From contig CAJOFU010000008.1 of assembly GCA_905233935.1 (NCBI GenBank), forward strand, positions 1 to 64,000: DNA of 64,000 nt, written 5' to 3'. A program made the position numbers and the translations under genes. Position 1 is the first letter of the stretch, and every line of letters begins with the position of its first letter. Source of the DNA: Paludibacteraceae bacterium. GTDB taxonomy: Bacteria > Bacteroidota > Bacteroidia > Bacteroidales > Paludibacteraceae. The notes below the pieces were generated by a model that was given only the letters and a program-made list of their open reading frames with translations, searched no databases and had not been told where the DNA came from. Positions 29,901 to 37,936 of the stretch are shown piece after piece.

Positions 29901-32900
29901 TTCAGTGTAATAGTGGCTGTCTTGGCTGCTGCTGTTTCGCAGTCATACTCGGATTTGGCGGTAACGCTCAGCGTATAGGCTTTGGTAACCGCTCCGCCAG
30001 TAGTCAAACCGTCAATATCAACTTCTATCTTTCCGTCTGCTACAGTGGCGGTTGCTACGGTCTTCACAGGGGTTGATCCATCCAAAACCTGATAACTGAA
30101 CGTCGAGGCGTTCGTTGCGGTATAAGGCACTTTTACAACCGATTCGCCCTCACAAGGCGTGGTGTTGTCCAATGTGCTGATTACCGGCAACGGCCATATA
30201 TCGAAACTCTTCTTTGCCGTGTCGCTCTCGCAAGTAGCGGATTTAGCTACCAGACGCAACTCATATGAACCGGCATCCAGAGTGGATATATCAACATTGA
30301 ACGTTGTACCTGCCACATCCTGATCGGTTACCGTCAGCACCGGCGCAACCACATCCGACTTGAATACGCGGTACTCATACTTCGTAGCGTTCGTCTGCGT
30401 ATAGACAACTGCAACACTCGTCTCATTATCGCACTTGCTCTCTACCGATGTTATGCCGGCAGTCGGCTTCGGATAGATAGTGAAGGTCTTCTCCACCCAA
30501 CCGCTCTTGCAGCCCTTGTCGGACGTAACCTCAATGCGGAACTTGTACGGACTCTTGGCTGCCGTCATAGTTGCTGTCAGCGGCACAACAATCGAACCGC
30601 TTGCCACAGCTGCACCGCTACCCGGAGTTAAAGCATTACCATCCTTGTCTGCCAAGGTATAGGCGTAGGTGGCTGCATAAGTCGTTGAGTAGTTGATTGT
30701 CAGGCTCTCCTCACCGAAGCAGGCATTAGGCAAACTTGCCGGCAGCGTAACTGTCGGATGCGGATAAACGGTGAAGTTCACCGACTTCACTGCACCCGTA
30801 CAACCTGCGCCGGATACTGGCTTGGCTTCTACCGTGTAATCACCTGCACTCAGCGTGTCTGTCTTGATACTGAACTTGCCTGCACCTACTGCCACGCTGT
30901 TCTCTGCGTTCCAAACGGTAGCGCCTTTCTTCAGCGTGTACAGGATATTGGCTGCATCCGTTGCGGTAAAGCTAACGTCGCGCGATGCCACTTCAGTCTC
31001 GCACACATTATCAGGCGTACTCAAACTATTGATTACCGGTATAGGATTGATTACAAACTCTTTGGACGCACTGCTGCTACCGCAGTTGTTGGTGTTCGTG
31101 GCTGTCACGCTCAGCACATACGTACCTGCCGGAAGTGTATCCGTCTTGCTCAGATCTATCGTTCCATTGATAGTTGTCGAACTGCCACTGCCTTTCAGCA
31201 CGTTGCCTGTTTTCCTCCTTACCTCATACGTGTAAGAATCCGTATATTCGGCTGTATATGTTGACGTTACTGCATTTCCTGCGCAAACAGCTGCTATGTC
31301 GTTCAGCGTGATTGCTGCCGGATTGTACATCGTGAACGTCACCTCACCGCCTGCGGGATTAAGCACCTCGCAGTTCATCGGAGCGGCCGACTTCACACCG
31401 GTAATCTTTACCTTGTAAGTACCCGGGCATACAAGCGAGTCTTGCAGAACGGTCAACGATGAACCCACTGCGGCGTAATCATAATCCTTTACAGCGTGCG
31501 GTGTGGTCAGTTGCCACTTGATCTGCGAAGCATTGGTAGTCGTGTAGTTCACCGTCTTGTTGCTCGTACCCGGAGCACAAGAGTTCAGGTCTGCCGGCAA
31601 CGATGTGATGGTAGCCGTAGGCATAGGATAGATAGTGAAGTCCGCCGACACGGTATCACTCTTGCAAGTTGCCGAGTTGACTACAATCTTCAGCGTGTAA
31701 TCGCCTGCCGCCAGCATGCTGATATCCAGATCTGCTGTGTGCGAACCATCCGTAGTCGCTACAGGCGTAGCCTTAAGCGTGGTCTGTCCTACAATATAAT
31801 AGTTGTACGTCGTTGCATGTGCCGTAGTGAACGCAAGTTCTGTAGCGGTCTCTGCATCACAGGCATTAGCTACCATAACACTTGTTACCGTCGGCTGAAC
31901 AATGATGGTGAAGGTCTTTTCCTGTTGCACGCTTTGGCAACCGTCTGCCGATTGCGAATATGCCTGCACCGTATAGGTCGCGGCGTCCCAACCTTCAGTA
32001 CTGATAGTGAACTTCTTAGCCGCTACAACAGTCTCTTCTGTCCAGGCTTTCTTTACCGTCTCGCCTTGCAGCACACGGTAGAACACTTTCGTCGCATTCG
32101 TGTGGTCGTAACTAACCTCAAACGCAGCGGCAGGATAACACTGCGGATCAATGTCGTTCAGTGCCAAGGTCGGCTTAACGTTAATTGTCACATCTACTGA
32201 GGCTTCCACGCTGTGGCAGTCGTGCTCGGAGTATGCCGTGGCATACAACTTGTACGCACCGTAAGGCAGAGTACCCATTCCGGTGATCGTCAGCGTACCC
32301 GTTGCACCCGGCGAGTTGATTGTACCGCTCTTAACCTCCACATTACTGCTGTTCTTCAGCGAGTACGTGAAGCGGTTGGCATCCGTCGTGGTGTATGCAA
32401 CCGGAAGCTCATCATCATCCGTCTGGCAGATAGCGTCCGGAGCAGTCAAACCCATCGTAGGCTTGATATATACGGTCAGATTCATCACATGAATCGAGTC
32501 AGGATACGGGAACACCTTCGATACCAGCGTATCACGGATCTCAAATGTACCGTACTCGTCGGTCTTGAACATATCGGCGCCCGAACCATCCACATTATAA
32601 ATCGTAACGTTGGTTGTCAGGTTCTTGCGGCTCATTCTGTGCCCTGCTCCGGCTGCATGACCCGCCCAAGCCAAAGCCTCTTGCTGGCAGATAGTCCTGT
32701 TCTCTACAGGCATAAGAATGTTCTTGGTCACATGCAACTTCAGATAGAAAATCGAGTCGCAGCCATGGGTACTTGTTATGTACACCAGTGAGTCAAATAT
32801 CTCTGTTATCTCAGGTTCATCAGGATTAGTCCACTTGTGCAGAGGATTGGTAGCATCCTTGCCGTACGTGATTGCAGCGCGACGACCGTTCTTGTCATCT

Positions 32901-34891
32901 ACTGCATCACCTTTCACCGGGTCACCATCCTTGTAGCGCAGGTCGTACTGACCGCGGTTGGACAAACCGAACGCATGCAACGAGCTGTTCACCCACTCGT
33001 ATGTCAAAGCCTTGGCACTTACCCAGGTCTCCAGCGTATCATAGTAAACAGGATGAACACGCAGCGATACACATACGGAATCCGTGTCTTTCACACCGCT
33101 GATTGGCGAGTGACGGAAAATAAAGAAACTTACATTATGGGTTGTATCCGCCTCGCCTACCGTTCTTCCGTACATGTGCGAGGCATTCAGCTCGGTGCTT
33201 GTAGCACCCTCACCCAAATGCCAGCGAACGCTGTCATGCGGATAATCAACCAATGCCCTGAAGTTCACACCCGGATGACGGTTGCAATACTCCAATATCG
33301 AATGATCAACCACCTCATTACCATCAATCCACACAATCGGCGCTATCGGCGCAAGGTTGAAGGCCGTTACACTCGCTTCTGCTATAGCGGCATACATCTC
33401 AGTGCTATACGATACTGCTACAAACTTGGCAGAATTGTTAGTCAGAATGTTTACGCCTGAGTTTAACGACAAACGAGCATAAGCGTAATTCTTGGAATAC
33501 CCATCAAAAGTTCCGCTTAGAGTCGTAAATTCACCGCTCACATCAACGCCGTTGAGTTTCATATCACTTACACCTGATGCCGGAACCACAACATTGGCGA
33601 AATGTATCGAAGATGGTGTCGGTGCGCAATAGATATATGAAGTATCTACACCCTTATTCACATCAGGAATAAGGGCCAAGGCTGGCTCAGAAAACACCTC
33701 ATAATCGTATGCATTTACTGCGCCACTTGACATATAGGCGTACAACACAACAGGATTGGAAGTCTCAACCAGTTTCGGCGTTTCGTTATAGTCCACACGA
33801 ATCTTCGAATAGTACATACTACTAATTTTGTCGTATGGAATATTTTCGCCACTATCGAGAGTACAGATTGTTACACCATCCACTTTAACCTGCGTTCCTT
33901 CATACATTGCCGTAAGCATGTATTGTGTCGGGCTTGATGTCTCTACCAATCCGCCATCATCTGTGGATTTACGATCCGGGAAACCACTCATTTCCATCGC
34001 CACAAATCGCTTTCCCCACGCCGACACAGGAATAGCCGGATCAACCGTATGGTCACCATTGTAACCGGTATTCAAAGGCACTGAAGCTTTGACTCCACCG
34101 TTGAACACTGCTATCGGCTTGTCGGATTTGATGGTAGTACCCGACAAATCGCCGCGACCTGACGAGTTGTACCTTGCACCCTTGATCTGTATTACCTCAC
34201 CCGCATTCAAACTGCGCGTCAGCATAGTGCCAGCATCATAAAGGTCTGTCGGACTCTCAGACGGCTTGAGCGCTGCCGTGCTCAACGTCACCTCAACAGT
34301 AGTACCATCAGCCGTCGCGACAATGGCAAACTCATTGTTCATCATGTCGCGATAGTATGTCTGAATCATATACTCAGTTCCCAACGCATCCGTGGATATA
34401 GCATGCGAATTATCGTACGAGTAATCCGAGCCACTGGAATAACCGTTTCTGAAATATACAGAAACATCCGAGCTTGCCTGAACATGCACACCCGTCTTCT
34501 TCTTTACATCTGAACTGGTATTATACACCTTGTCGCGCAACAAAGTTGGTATAGTCAGGGTATATGCCGATCCGGCTGACACCGCCACACCGGAAGCCAG
34601 AACAGTGCCGTCGCCTGTTGTGATAGTAACCACTGCATCCGAACGCATGGCAACAACAAAGATTTCCAAATCCACATCATCGTTATTCTGACCGAAGTTG
34701 TACATATACGTCAGCCAGAAATCCTTACCTGTGGACGGAATCATCTCCGGCACAGACGATGTAGCTGCATACGCACGCTCAGGTACAACCGCCGCCACGA
34801 CGCCCAAACCTATCAGCAACGCTACAGGCAAAATGGTTAATACTTCTTTTACTTTCACTCTAAATGATTGCAAACGATTCATATATCGCAC
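23861..34891 (-). CDS. Giant adhesin, N-terminal frame (IgGFc-binding-like domain, Ig/PKD-like and GCDS repeats)
   Basis: 3676 residues. Long signal peptide, residues 1-42 (hydrophobic ILPVALLIGLGVVAAVV, cleavage near AYA/ATSS). Residues about 50-480 resemble the IgGFc-binding N-terminal domain (GKDFWLTYMYNFGQ ... VHVQASSDVSVYFRNG ... PVVLYAYMSSG). From about 850 to 2640 there are 22 repeats of about 75-85 residues of PKD/Ig-like type (PTV...VC..........F....A..Y.Y.....AG.YTL.V.A.S..C.S...). After about 2640 GCDS repeats begin (YGCDSVYRLVLTVGE). The frame ends with out-of-register residues (ALHGRRLSSGNR) where the next frame picks up the correct continuation. It has a good promoter at 35043-35074 and a leader of about 145 nt. 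It probably forms the outer stalk of a very large adhesin; with the two downstream frames it would total about 6200 residues. Confidence 0.85.
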   Translation of the reverse strand: MRYMNRLQSFRVKVKEVLTILPVALLIGLGVVAAVVPERAYAATSSVPEMIPSTGKDFWLTYMYNFGQNNDDVDLEIFVVAMRSDAVVTITTGDGTVLASGVAVSAGSAYTLTIPTLLRDKVYNTSSDVKKKTGVHVQASSDVSVYFRNGYSSGSDYSYDNSHAISTDALGTEYMIQTYYRDMMNNEFAIVATADGTTVEVTLSTAALKPSESPTDLYDAGTMLTRSLNAGEVIQIKGARYNSSGRGDLSGTTIKSDKPIAVFNGGVKASVPLNTGYNGDHTVDPAIPVSAWGKRFVAMEMSGFPDRKSTDDGGLVETSSPTQYMLTAMYEGTQVKVDGVTICTLDSGENIPYDKISSMYYSKIRVDYNETPKLVETSNPVVLYAYMSSGAVNAYDYEVFSEPALALIPDVNKGVDTSYIYCAPTPSSIHFANVVVPASGVSDMKLNGVDVSGEFTTLSGTFDGYSKNYAYARLSLNSGVNILTNNSAKFVAVSYSTEMYAAIAEASVTAFNLAPIAPIVWIDGNEVVDHSILEYCNRHPGVNFRALVDYPHDSVRWHLGEGATSTELNASHMYGRTVGEADTTHNVSFFIFRHSPISGVKDTDSVCVSLRVHPVYYDTLETWVSAKALTYEWVNSSLHAFGLSNRGQYDLRYKDGDPVKGDAVDDKNGRRAAITYGKDATNPLHKWTNPDEPEITEIFDSLVYITSTHGCDSIFYLKLHVTKNILMPVENRTICQQEALAWAGHAAGAGHRMSRKNLTTNVTIYNVDGSGADMFKTDEYGTFEIRDTLVSKVFPYPDSIHVMNLTVYIKPTMGLTAPDAICQTDDDELPVAYTTTDANRFTYSLKNSSNVEVKSGTINSPGATGTLTITGMGTLPYGAYKLYATAYSEHDCHSVEASVDVTINVKPTLALNDIDPQCYPAAAFEVSYDHTNATKVFYRVLQGETVKKAWTEETVVAAKKFTISTEGWDAATYTVQAYSQSADGCQSVQQEKTFTIIVQPTVTSVMVANACDAETATELAFTTAHATTYNYYIVGQTTLKATPVATTDGSHTADLDISMLAAGDYTLKIVVNSATCKSDTVSADFTIYPMPTATITSLPADLNSCAPGTSNKTVNYTTTNASQIKWQLTTPHAVKDYDYAAVGSSLTVLQDSLVCPGTYKVKITGVKSAAPMNCEVLNPAGGEVTFTMYNPAAITLNDIAAVCAGNAVTSTYTAEYTDSYTYEVRRKTGNVLKGSGSSTTINGTIDLSKTDTLPAGTYVLSVTATNTNNCGSSSASKEFVINPIPVINSLSTPDNVCETEVASRDVSFTATDAANILYTLKKGATVWNAENSVAVGAGKFSIKTDTLSAGDYTVEAKPVSGAGCTGAVKSVNFTVYPHPTVTLPASLPNACFGEESLTINYSTTYAATYAYTLADKDGNALTPGSGAAVASGSIVVPLTATMTAAKSPYKFRIEVTSDKGCKSGWVEKTFTIYPKPTAGITSVESKCDNETSVAVVYTQTNATKYEYRVFKSDVVAPVLTVTDQDVAGTTFNVDISTLDAGSYELRLVAKSATCESDTAKKSFDIWPLPVISTLDNTTPCEGESVVKVPYTATNASTFSYQVLDGSTPVKTVATATVADGKIEVDIDGLTTGGAVTKAYTLSVTAKSEYDCETAAAKTATITLKAKPVVTLSSVTNTCAGTGAAITVAYTGLTTTKLDYIVRKGGVDTSVSESKTGLTPEVDGSFVISGAELEALAAGTDYEVEVIAQGDNGCPSIGVDQVKAFTIYPLPTVTVKSGYEEITVCEGREDAVFELTTSDNASTYSYETGALGLTATDQPVVDKKIKITLSKTDLKDGDFTLTVTVKSAAPQSCTSVAATATLHVNNRPTLKIDDIAAKCHPISSFTVSYTPTDAKYVKWTVDNKITTEQTHTVPNAAPYQFTISTDGWAAGTYTLRAKPVSALDCDSAAVVKTFTINAKPELSNLHAYNECTNQFVNVFFDHNGVGNRIEWEVLGTTCHGEEDITNPSSGIAHIAPNSLPAGDYTFRGKMVNTTTGCESEPKDLNFTLWPRAEISLLKDSAFCSPADKSYVRYAATNAASYTYRLTGHGIDSYLSGSGTMTSAGLIEVNTNGLEGGYAYTLTVTAASEHDCKSDEKTATITLYPQPAITSLAKVDSVCEKHSPSAIALTMTGATKYNYEVLKDGESTPKEQKTGETASSITLNTSTWAAGKYTLKVTAVSDLNCGSDVEERVFLIYPQPKVTALGSATICETDAEASFSFTMTDAKTYSYDLKNGSDVSVASSASPQNVPAGGSGNIVINTAALPDGTYTLHVVATSDKGCVSDEKTATLTINNQPTIVSLTVPDICNEDPAGLNFTYEVSTDANRYKLFVWKADRSKHMGGEGNFALPSNPTGTIHKSFIPWGAPIGAGSYVAVMQVRNATTGCESDSVVVPFTIHPVPTVNNAFTIEAVCQNGSPRVDFKHTHGATVKYWIDGVEKSAVAINGTQDAAWFNADITGIAAGTNHKMKLQVISGTSPACESAESTERTFTIYPLPTITTYDTTAIYPVASVDVRYSAENASTYTYVMTGTGIPSLNPGTGSGTFSGGKIPVNTANLAPGTYELTVTAKSATSAGGCEKTATSTIVIYDPTSIEITEPIAGKCAENTTDKISITITTTFADKYSYVVKLGETEIESKTDQATTNNGATPFEKTFQLDKTTWTAGTYSISITAKNSDTGVTKDDASTFTIYPTPEITFTQPSAICEAEVSSVNVTYTNTGNYANKIKYHVDKLLPIPTADIVAEQEISANGTITLSATDTWADGTYRIFATPSSEHGCEGAEKYTDLVVNNQPEATLNPIEENICAGTGYLNATFTASTDARAYAFRILNSSDLPVSGYAGGSAILAPYGGGSFAVDVHTLPVGTNYKLELKTQTEAGCWSVADTKQFSVRDTFLFTTEAKICKSETYQWNYGTHPTVDITGASKGAGVHTIDSVYKTVYGCDSVYRLVLTVGEEYEIVENKTVCENKPFSWRGLDFAGRENGVYDDIHTDSLTVQGCDSIFKLHLTVEDSPAPIVTNANICYGESYDWTVEDCEGHQVTLMKGLTESTHQVDTLICSDPDACNPIYELNLTVWPEYAKTDAPVHLCSGDAYLWRGGQTLTEAGEYEYRVADVAPNGCDSVYRITVTKLVPEQKTIAQTVCYGEDVIFNGKTYSDRPVGQQVLLDTLKSKAGCDSVYLRLNLTVGERYYDSVTVTTCDKYVWEAVNGNTYTKSGIYREELSTINGCDSIFVLNLTINEKFEENETYDIWNTQLPFTVHEHTFTEAGTFDREYKSVGGCDSIYHITVIVHEAPLPKDTTDIKICADAAPYSWQGNDYASSGWYSVTENDGTKDVAIHVLHLTVNDTYSDTTYVHACGSYTWRGNDYTATGVYSVGLTSICGCDSTIVLKLTVDAPSSSMQDVTVCQYELVTVGNQTFVADETSYAPIVETLTNAKGCDSTITYNVTVSTRTYEDVENASFCEGTEYTWRGKTFTTANTYYDTTFTAGCATKIYTLNLTAKPQYRIDEDVEVSDLALPYEWHGQQLSTNGDYYDNLTAISGCDSIHHIHFHVNWVTRDTVDAQGCESYTWSVSGKTYTETGLYSDTVFTDAPTNKEYEVVHFCDVTIHHSFSEAEPAFTICSNEAFTWHALHGRRLSSGNR

Positions 34892-35042
34892 AATTTATAA
34901 TTTACATGTATATTCACTCCAACCGGCACTACATCGCCAACATGCGCACAATGCGCATGCATAGACATAGTACGTGCTGATAATGCGCGAGGTATGCGTG
35001 CACATACGCGCCATATATACGCACAGGCACACAATAACGCCA
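34892..35042 (-). promoter_or_regulatory. Long leader of the giant adhesin gene
   Basis: Transcribed leader between the promoter and the ATG at 34891. It is rich in alternating purine-pyrimidine words (GCGC, GCATGC, CGTATATAT, GTGCAC). It shares TGCGTATATAT (minus strand, 35013-35023) and GTGCACGCA (34995-35003), in the same order and at similar spacing, with the leader starting at about 41424. The two promoters are also alike, so the leaders appear homologous. Confidence 0.55.
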
Positions 35043-35074
35043 CAAAGTTACAAAAAAAAAATGACTTATGCAAA
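35043..35074 (-). promoter_or_regulatory. Bacteroidota-type promoter of the giant adhesin
   Basis: Minus strand TTTG (35071-35074), 20 bp, TAACTTTG (35043-35050), followed by TGGCG. This is a full match to the consensus with the same spacing as the other promoters in this window. The stretch 35075-35263 further upstream shows no gene. Confidence 0.85.
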
Positions 35075-35263
35075 TTTTTAAGCCATTTTTTTTCGTTATA
35101 GCAATATTTGCTATACTAATCTTAAACTTTAGGGATTTTTGCCTCCTACAAATCGGGCTCTCGACAAAAATCACAGGATATATACAAAGTATATATAAGT
35201 AGTTGTGGGATACGACGAACCCCCGACTGTCGCCCGACCCCGCCTTAGTTATATCATTCTTTC

Positions 35264-35488
35264 TAGAAAATAAACCAATATAAACAGCAGAATCTTTGCA
35301 ATGTATCAATGCATTGGTTCAATGGGTTTATTTAGGTTTATTGCTTTTGAGTGTTTTGCTCGTAGAGCGGTGATAATTGATGATAAAAACTATCCGAAAG
35401 CTCGCTTTCGAGGAGTTTTTAGCAGCAATTAGCACAGGTAGCGGCAGCTACGAAACACTCAAAAGTGTTTATGTATGTTTATTTTCTA
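35264..35488. mobile_element. MITE-like inverted-repeat element, copy 1
   Basis: 225 bp bounded by the 12-bp terminal inverted repeats TAGAAAATAAAC and GTTTATTTTCTA. Inside there is a second inverted pair, CTTTTGAGTGTTT (near 35346) and AAACACTCAAAAG (near 35452-35464). At the centre is a stem AAAAACT..CCGAAAGC/GCTTTCG.GGAGTTTTT. There is no open reading frame. It ends 11 bp from the stop codon of the S9 peptidase gene (35500). The right 145 bp are almost identical to copy 2 at 37687-37922; the left third has diverged. The central stem with A and T runs could act as a two-way terminator. Confidence 0.75.
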
Positions 35489-35499
35489 AAAAAACTCCC

Positions 35500-37653
35500 C
35501 TACTCATCAATCCCACCGATCCAGCGATGCAGCCAGTGGAAGAAGGTGCGCTGCCAGAGGATGCCGTTTTGCGGCTTGAGCACCCAGTGGTTCTCGTCCG
35601 GGAAGATCAACAACTCCGCCGGCACACCGCGCATCTTCGCCGCATCAAACGCAGCCATGCCTTGGTTAGCCAATATCCGGTAGTCTTTCTCACCATGAAT
35701 ACAGAGGATAGGCGTATCCCACTTGTCCACGAACTTATGCGGCGAGTTGGCAAACGTGCGCTGAGCAATCTTGTTGTTCTTGTCCCAATAACTGCCTCCC
35801 ATATCCCAGTTCGCAAACCACTTCTCCTCGGTCTCCAAGTATTGCATTTCCATGTTGAAGATACCGTCGTGCGCAATAAACGCTTTGAATCGCCCGTCAT
35901 GATGTCCGGCAAGCCAATAGACACTGAATCCGCCAAACGACGCGCCGACACAGCCAAGTCGGTCTTTATCCACATACGGCAGGTTTGCGCACGCCTCGTC
36001 AATAGCCGTGAAATAGTCCTTCATACATTGTCCGCCGTAGTCGCCGCTGATCTGCTCGTTCCACGCCTTTCCGAAGCCCGGCAAACCGCGACGGTTCGGG
36101 GCAACGATCACATAGTCATGTGCCGCCATGATGCTGAAGTTCCATCGAAACGACCAGAACTGGCTCACCGGACTCTGCGGACCACCTTCGCAGTACAGCA
36201 GCGTCGGGTATTTCTTGTTCGCATCAAAGTGCGGCGGAAGGATGATCCACGTCAACATATCCTTGCCGTCGGTCGTCTTCTGCCAACGCGGCACAACCGT
36301 TGCAGGCTCCAGTTGGTCGTAGATGTTCTTGTTCTCGAAGGTCAGTTGCTGCCAGCTCTTGTTCTGCGGTTCGCCTGACTCGCCTCGCGCCACTTGCAGG
36401 CAATACACCTCATTCGCCTCAACCATCGAGTGCCTGAGCAAGTAGATGCGATCGTCGCACACATCGCCGAGCACATGATCATACTGCCCCTGCGTCAGCA
36501 CACGTATCGTTCCCTGCAAATCAATGCTGTACAGTTGCACCGTGGCGTGCCAGCAACCTGTAAAAACAAGCATCTGATTGTCGTACCACGCAAACTCATC
36601 TACGTTGCTGTCAAACGCCTTGCTAAGGAACGTCTTCTTGCCCGTTTCGAGGTTCATCACCATCAGCCTGTTCTGGTCGCTCTCATACCCGTCACGTTCC
36701 ATCGACTGCCAAGCAATGAACAATCCGTCAGGCGAGAACGCAGGGTTGGTATCATAGCCGTCGTTGCCTTCGGTGATGTTCCTCGTTTCCTTCGTCTCCA
36801 AGTTATACAAATAGATGTTGGAGTTGGTACTGATTGCATAATCCAGCCCCGTCTTCTTGCGGCAGGTGTAGGCGATGGTTTTGTTGTCCGGCGCCCACGC
36901 CAACTGCTCAATGCCGCCAAACGGTCGCATCGGGCACTCATACATCGTTCGCTCGAGCAGGTTCACGCCTTCGCCCAGTTTGGCAGATTTGATGCGCTCG
37001 CCTTCGCCGAACCACTCCAATTGCAGCTCATACACGAACGGCTGCGGAGCACTCTCCACCCATTCGTCCCAATGCTTGTACATGAGGTCATCCACCACTC
37101 TTCCGCTTGCCAGCGGCAGGTCGGGATACTTATCCGCCGTGCTCTGTACTGTCTTCACCGACTTGATCAGTATCACCTTATCGCGCATCGGCGAGAAGAG
37201 GAATCCTTCTATTTCATCTGCGCCTTGTACTTCTATCTCGTCATTGTCGCGCCTCAGATACAGCTTTCCGCCTTTCATATACGCCAGCCATCCGCTGCAG
37301 CCGAACCACGCCGGCTCAGCACCCACAAACTCATCCACAACCTGTATTCCGCTCTCGGCTCTCGGCTCTTGACTTTCGGCTTCAAACGGATTACAAATCC
37401 GTATCCAACTCGTCGACCTATTCTCCTCCACGCTGTAGTAGCTCACGGTATAGGCAATTAAGCCTGTTTCGATATCGCTCTTCACGCTCCCGATTCGTCC
37501 CATTGCCCACAACGCCTCAGGAGTCAGTCTATCTCCTGTAAGCGTAATCTGCGGTTTGGTAATCGGTTGTTTGTCATTCGTTTGCTCCTTCTGAGCACAA
37601 CCCATTAGCACACTAATCATAGCTGCCATAATAAATAGTTTAGAGTATTTCAT
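35500..37653 (-). CDS. S9-family peptidase lipoprotein (dipeptidyl/acylaminoacyl peptidase type)
   Basis: 717 residues from MKYSKLFIM; an ATG 8 codons upstream exists, but this start gives a clean lipoprotein signal with lipobox ISVLMGC (Cys about 18). A beta-propeller domain follows (about 40-440, motifs such as NPAFSPDGLFIAWQSMERDG and WAPDNKTIAYTCR). The C-terminal alpha/beta hydrolase has GASFGG with catalytic Ser near 569, Asp near 656 (IHGEKDYRIL) and His near 687 (PDENHWVLKP). This is a prolyl-oligopeptidase-family layout of ordinary length, probably anchored at a membrane and cleaving short peptides. The gene stands between two copies of the inverted-repeat element, one touching its 3' end and the other 34 bp before its start. 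No consensus promoter was seen upstream. Confidence 0.9.
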   Translation of the reverse strand: MKYSKLFIMAAMISVLMGCAQKEQTNDKQPITKPQITLTGDRLTPEALWAMGRIGSVKSDIETGLIAYTVSYYSVEENRSTSWIRICNPFEAESQEPRAESGIQVVDEFVGAEPAWFGCSGWLAYMKGGKLYLRRDNDEIEVQGADEIEGFLFSPMRDKVILIKSVKTVQSTADKYPDLPLASGRVVDDLMYKHWDEWVESAPQPFVYELQLEWFGEGERIKSAKLGEGVNLLERTMYECPMRPFGGIEQLAWAPDNKTIAYTCRKKTGLDYAISTNSNIYLYNLETKETRNITEGNDGYDTNPAFSPDGLFIAWQSMERDGYESDQNRLMVMNLETGKKTFLSKAFDSNVDEFAWYDNQMLVFTGCWHATVQLYSIDLQGTIRVLTQGQYDHVLGDVCDDRIYLLRHSMVEANEVYCLQVARGESGEPQNKSWQQLTFENKNIYDQLEPATVVPRWQKTTDGKDMLTWIILPPHFDANKKYPTLLYCEGGPQSPVSQFWSFRWNFSIMAAHDYVIVAPNRRGLPGFGKAWNEQISGDYGGQCMKDYFTAIDEACANLPYVDKDRLGCVGASFGGFSVYWLAGHHDGRFKAFIAHDGIFNMEMQYLETEEKWFANWDMGGSYWDKNNKIAQRTFANSPHKFVDKWDTPILCIHGEKDYRILANQGMAAFDAAKMRGVPAELLIFPDENHWVLKPQNGILWQRTFFHWLHRWIGGIDE

Positions 37654-37686
37654 ATTCGTATAATTTTTCTGATGCACTCCAGTTTT

Positions 37687-37922
37687 TAGAAAATAAACAG
37701 TAGAATTCCTTGCATTGATTAACTATTCAATGGTTATGTATTCAACGAATTTGTCCAACGGGTTTATTTGGGTTTATCGCTTTTGAGTGTTTTGCTCGTA
37801 GAGCGGTGATAATTGATGATAAAAACTATCCGAAAGCTCGCTTTCGAGGAGTTTTTAGCAGCAATTAGCAGGTAGCGGCAGCTACAAAACACTCAAAAGT
37901 GTTTATGTATGTTTATTTTCTA
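37687..37922. mobile_element. MITE-like inverted-repeat element, copy 2
   Basis: 236 bp with ends TTAGAAAATAAACA and TGTTTATTTTCTAA (14 bp inverted). Inner pair CTTTTGAGTGTTT / AAACACTCAAAAG and central CCGAAAGC-TC-GCTTTCG stem flanked by AAAAACT and AGTTTTT. It lies 14 bp beyond the recG stop codon (37937) and before the S9 peptidase start. It is almost identical to copy 1 from the inner repeat to the right end, with one 2-nt gap (attagca-ca-ggtagc). Confidence 0.75.
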
Positions 37923-37936
37923 ACAGAACCACCACC

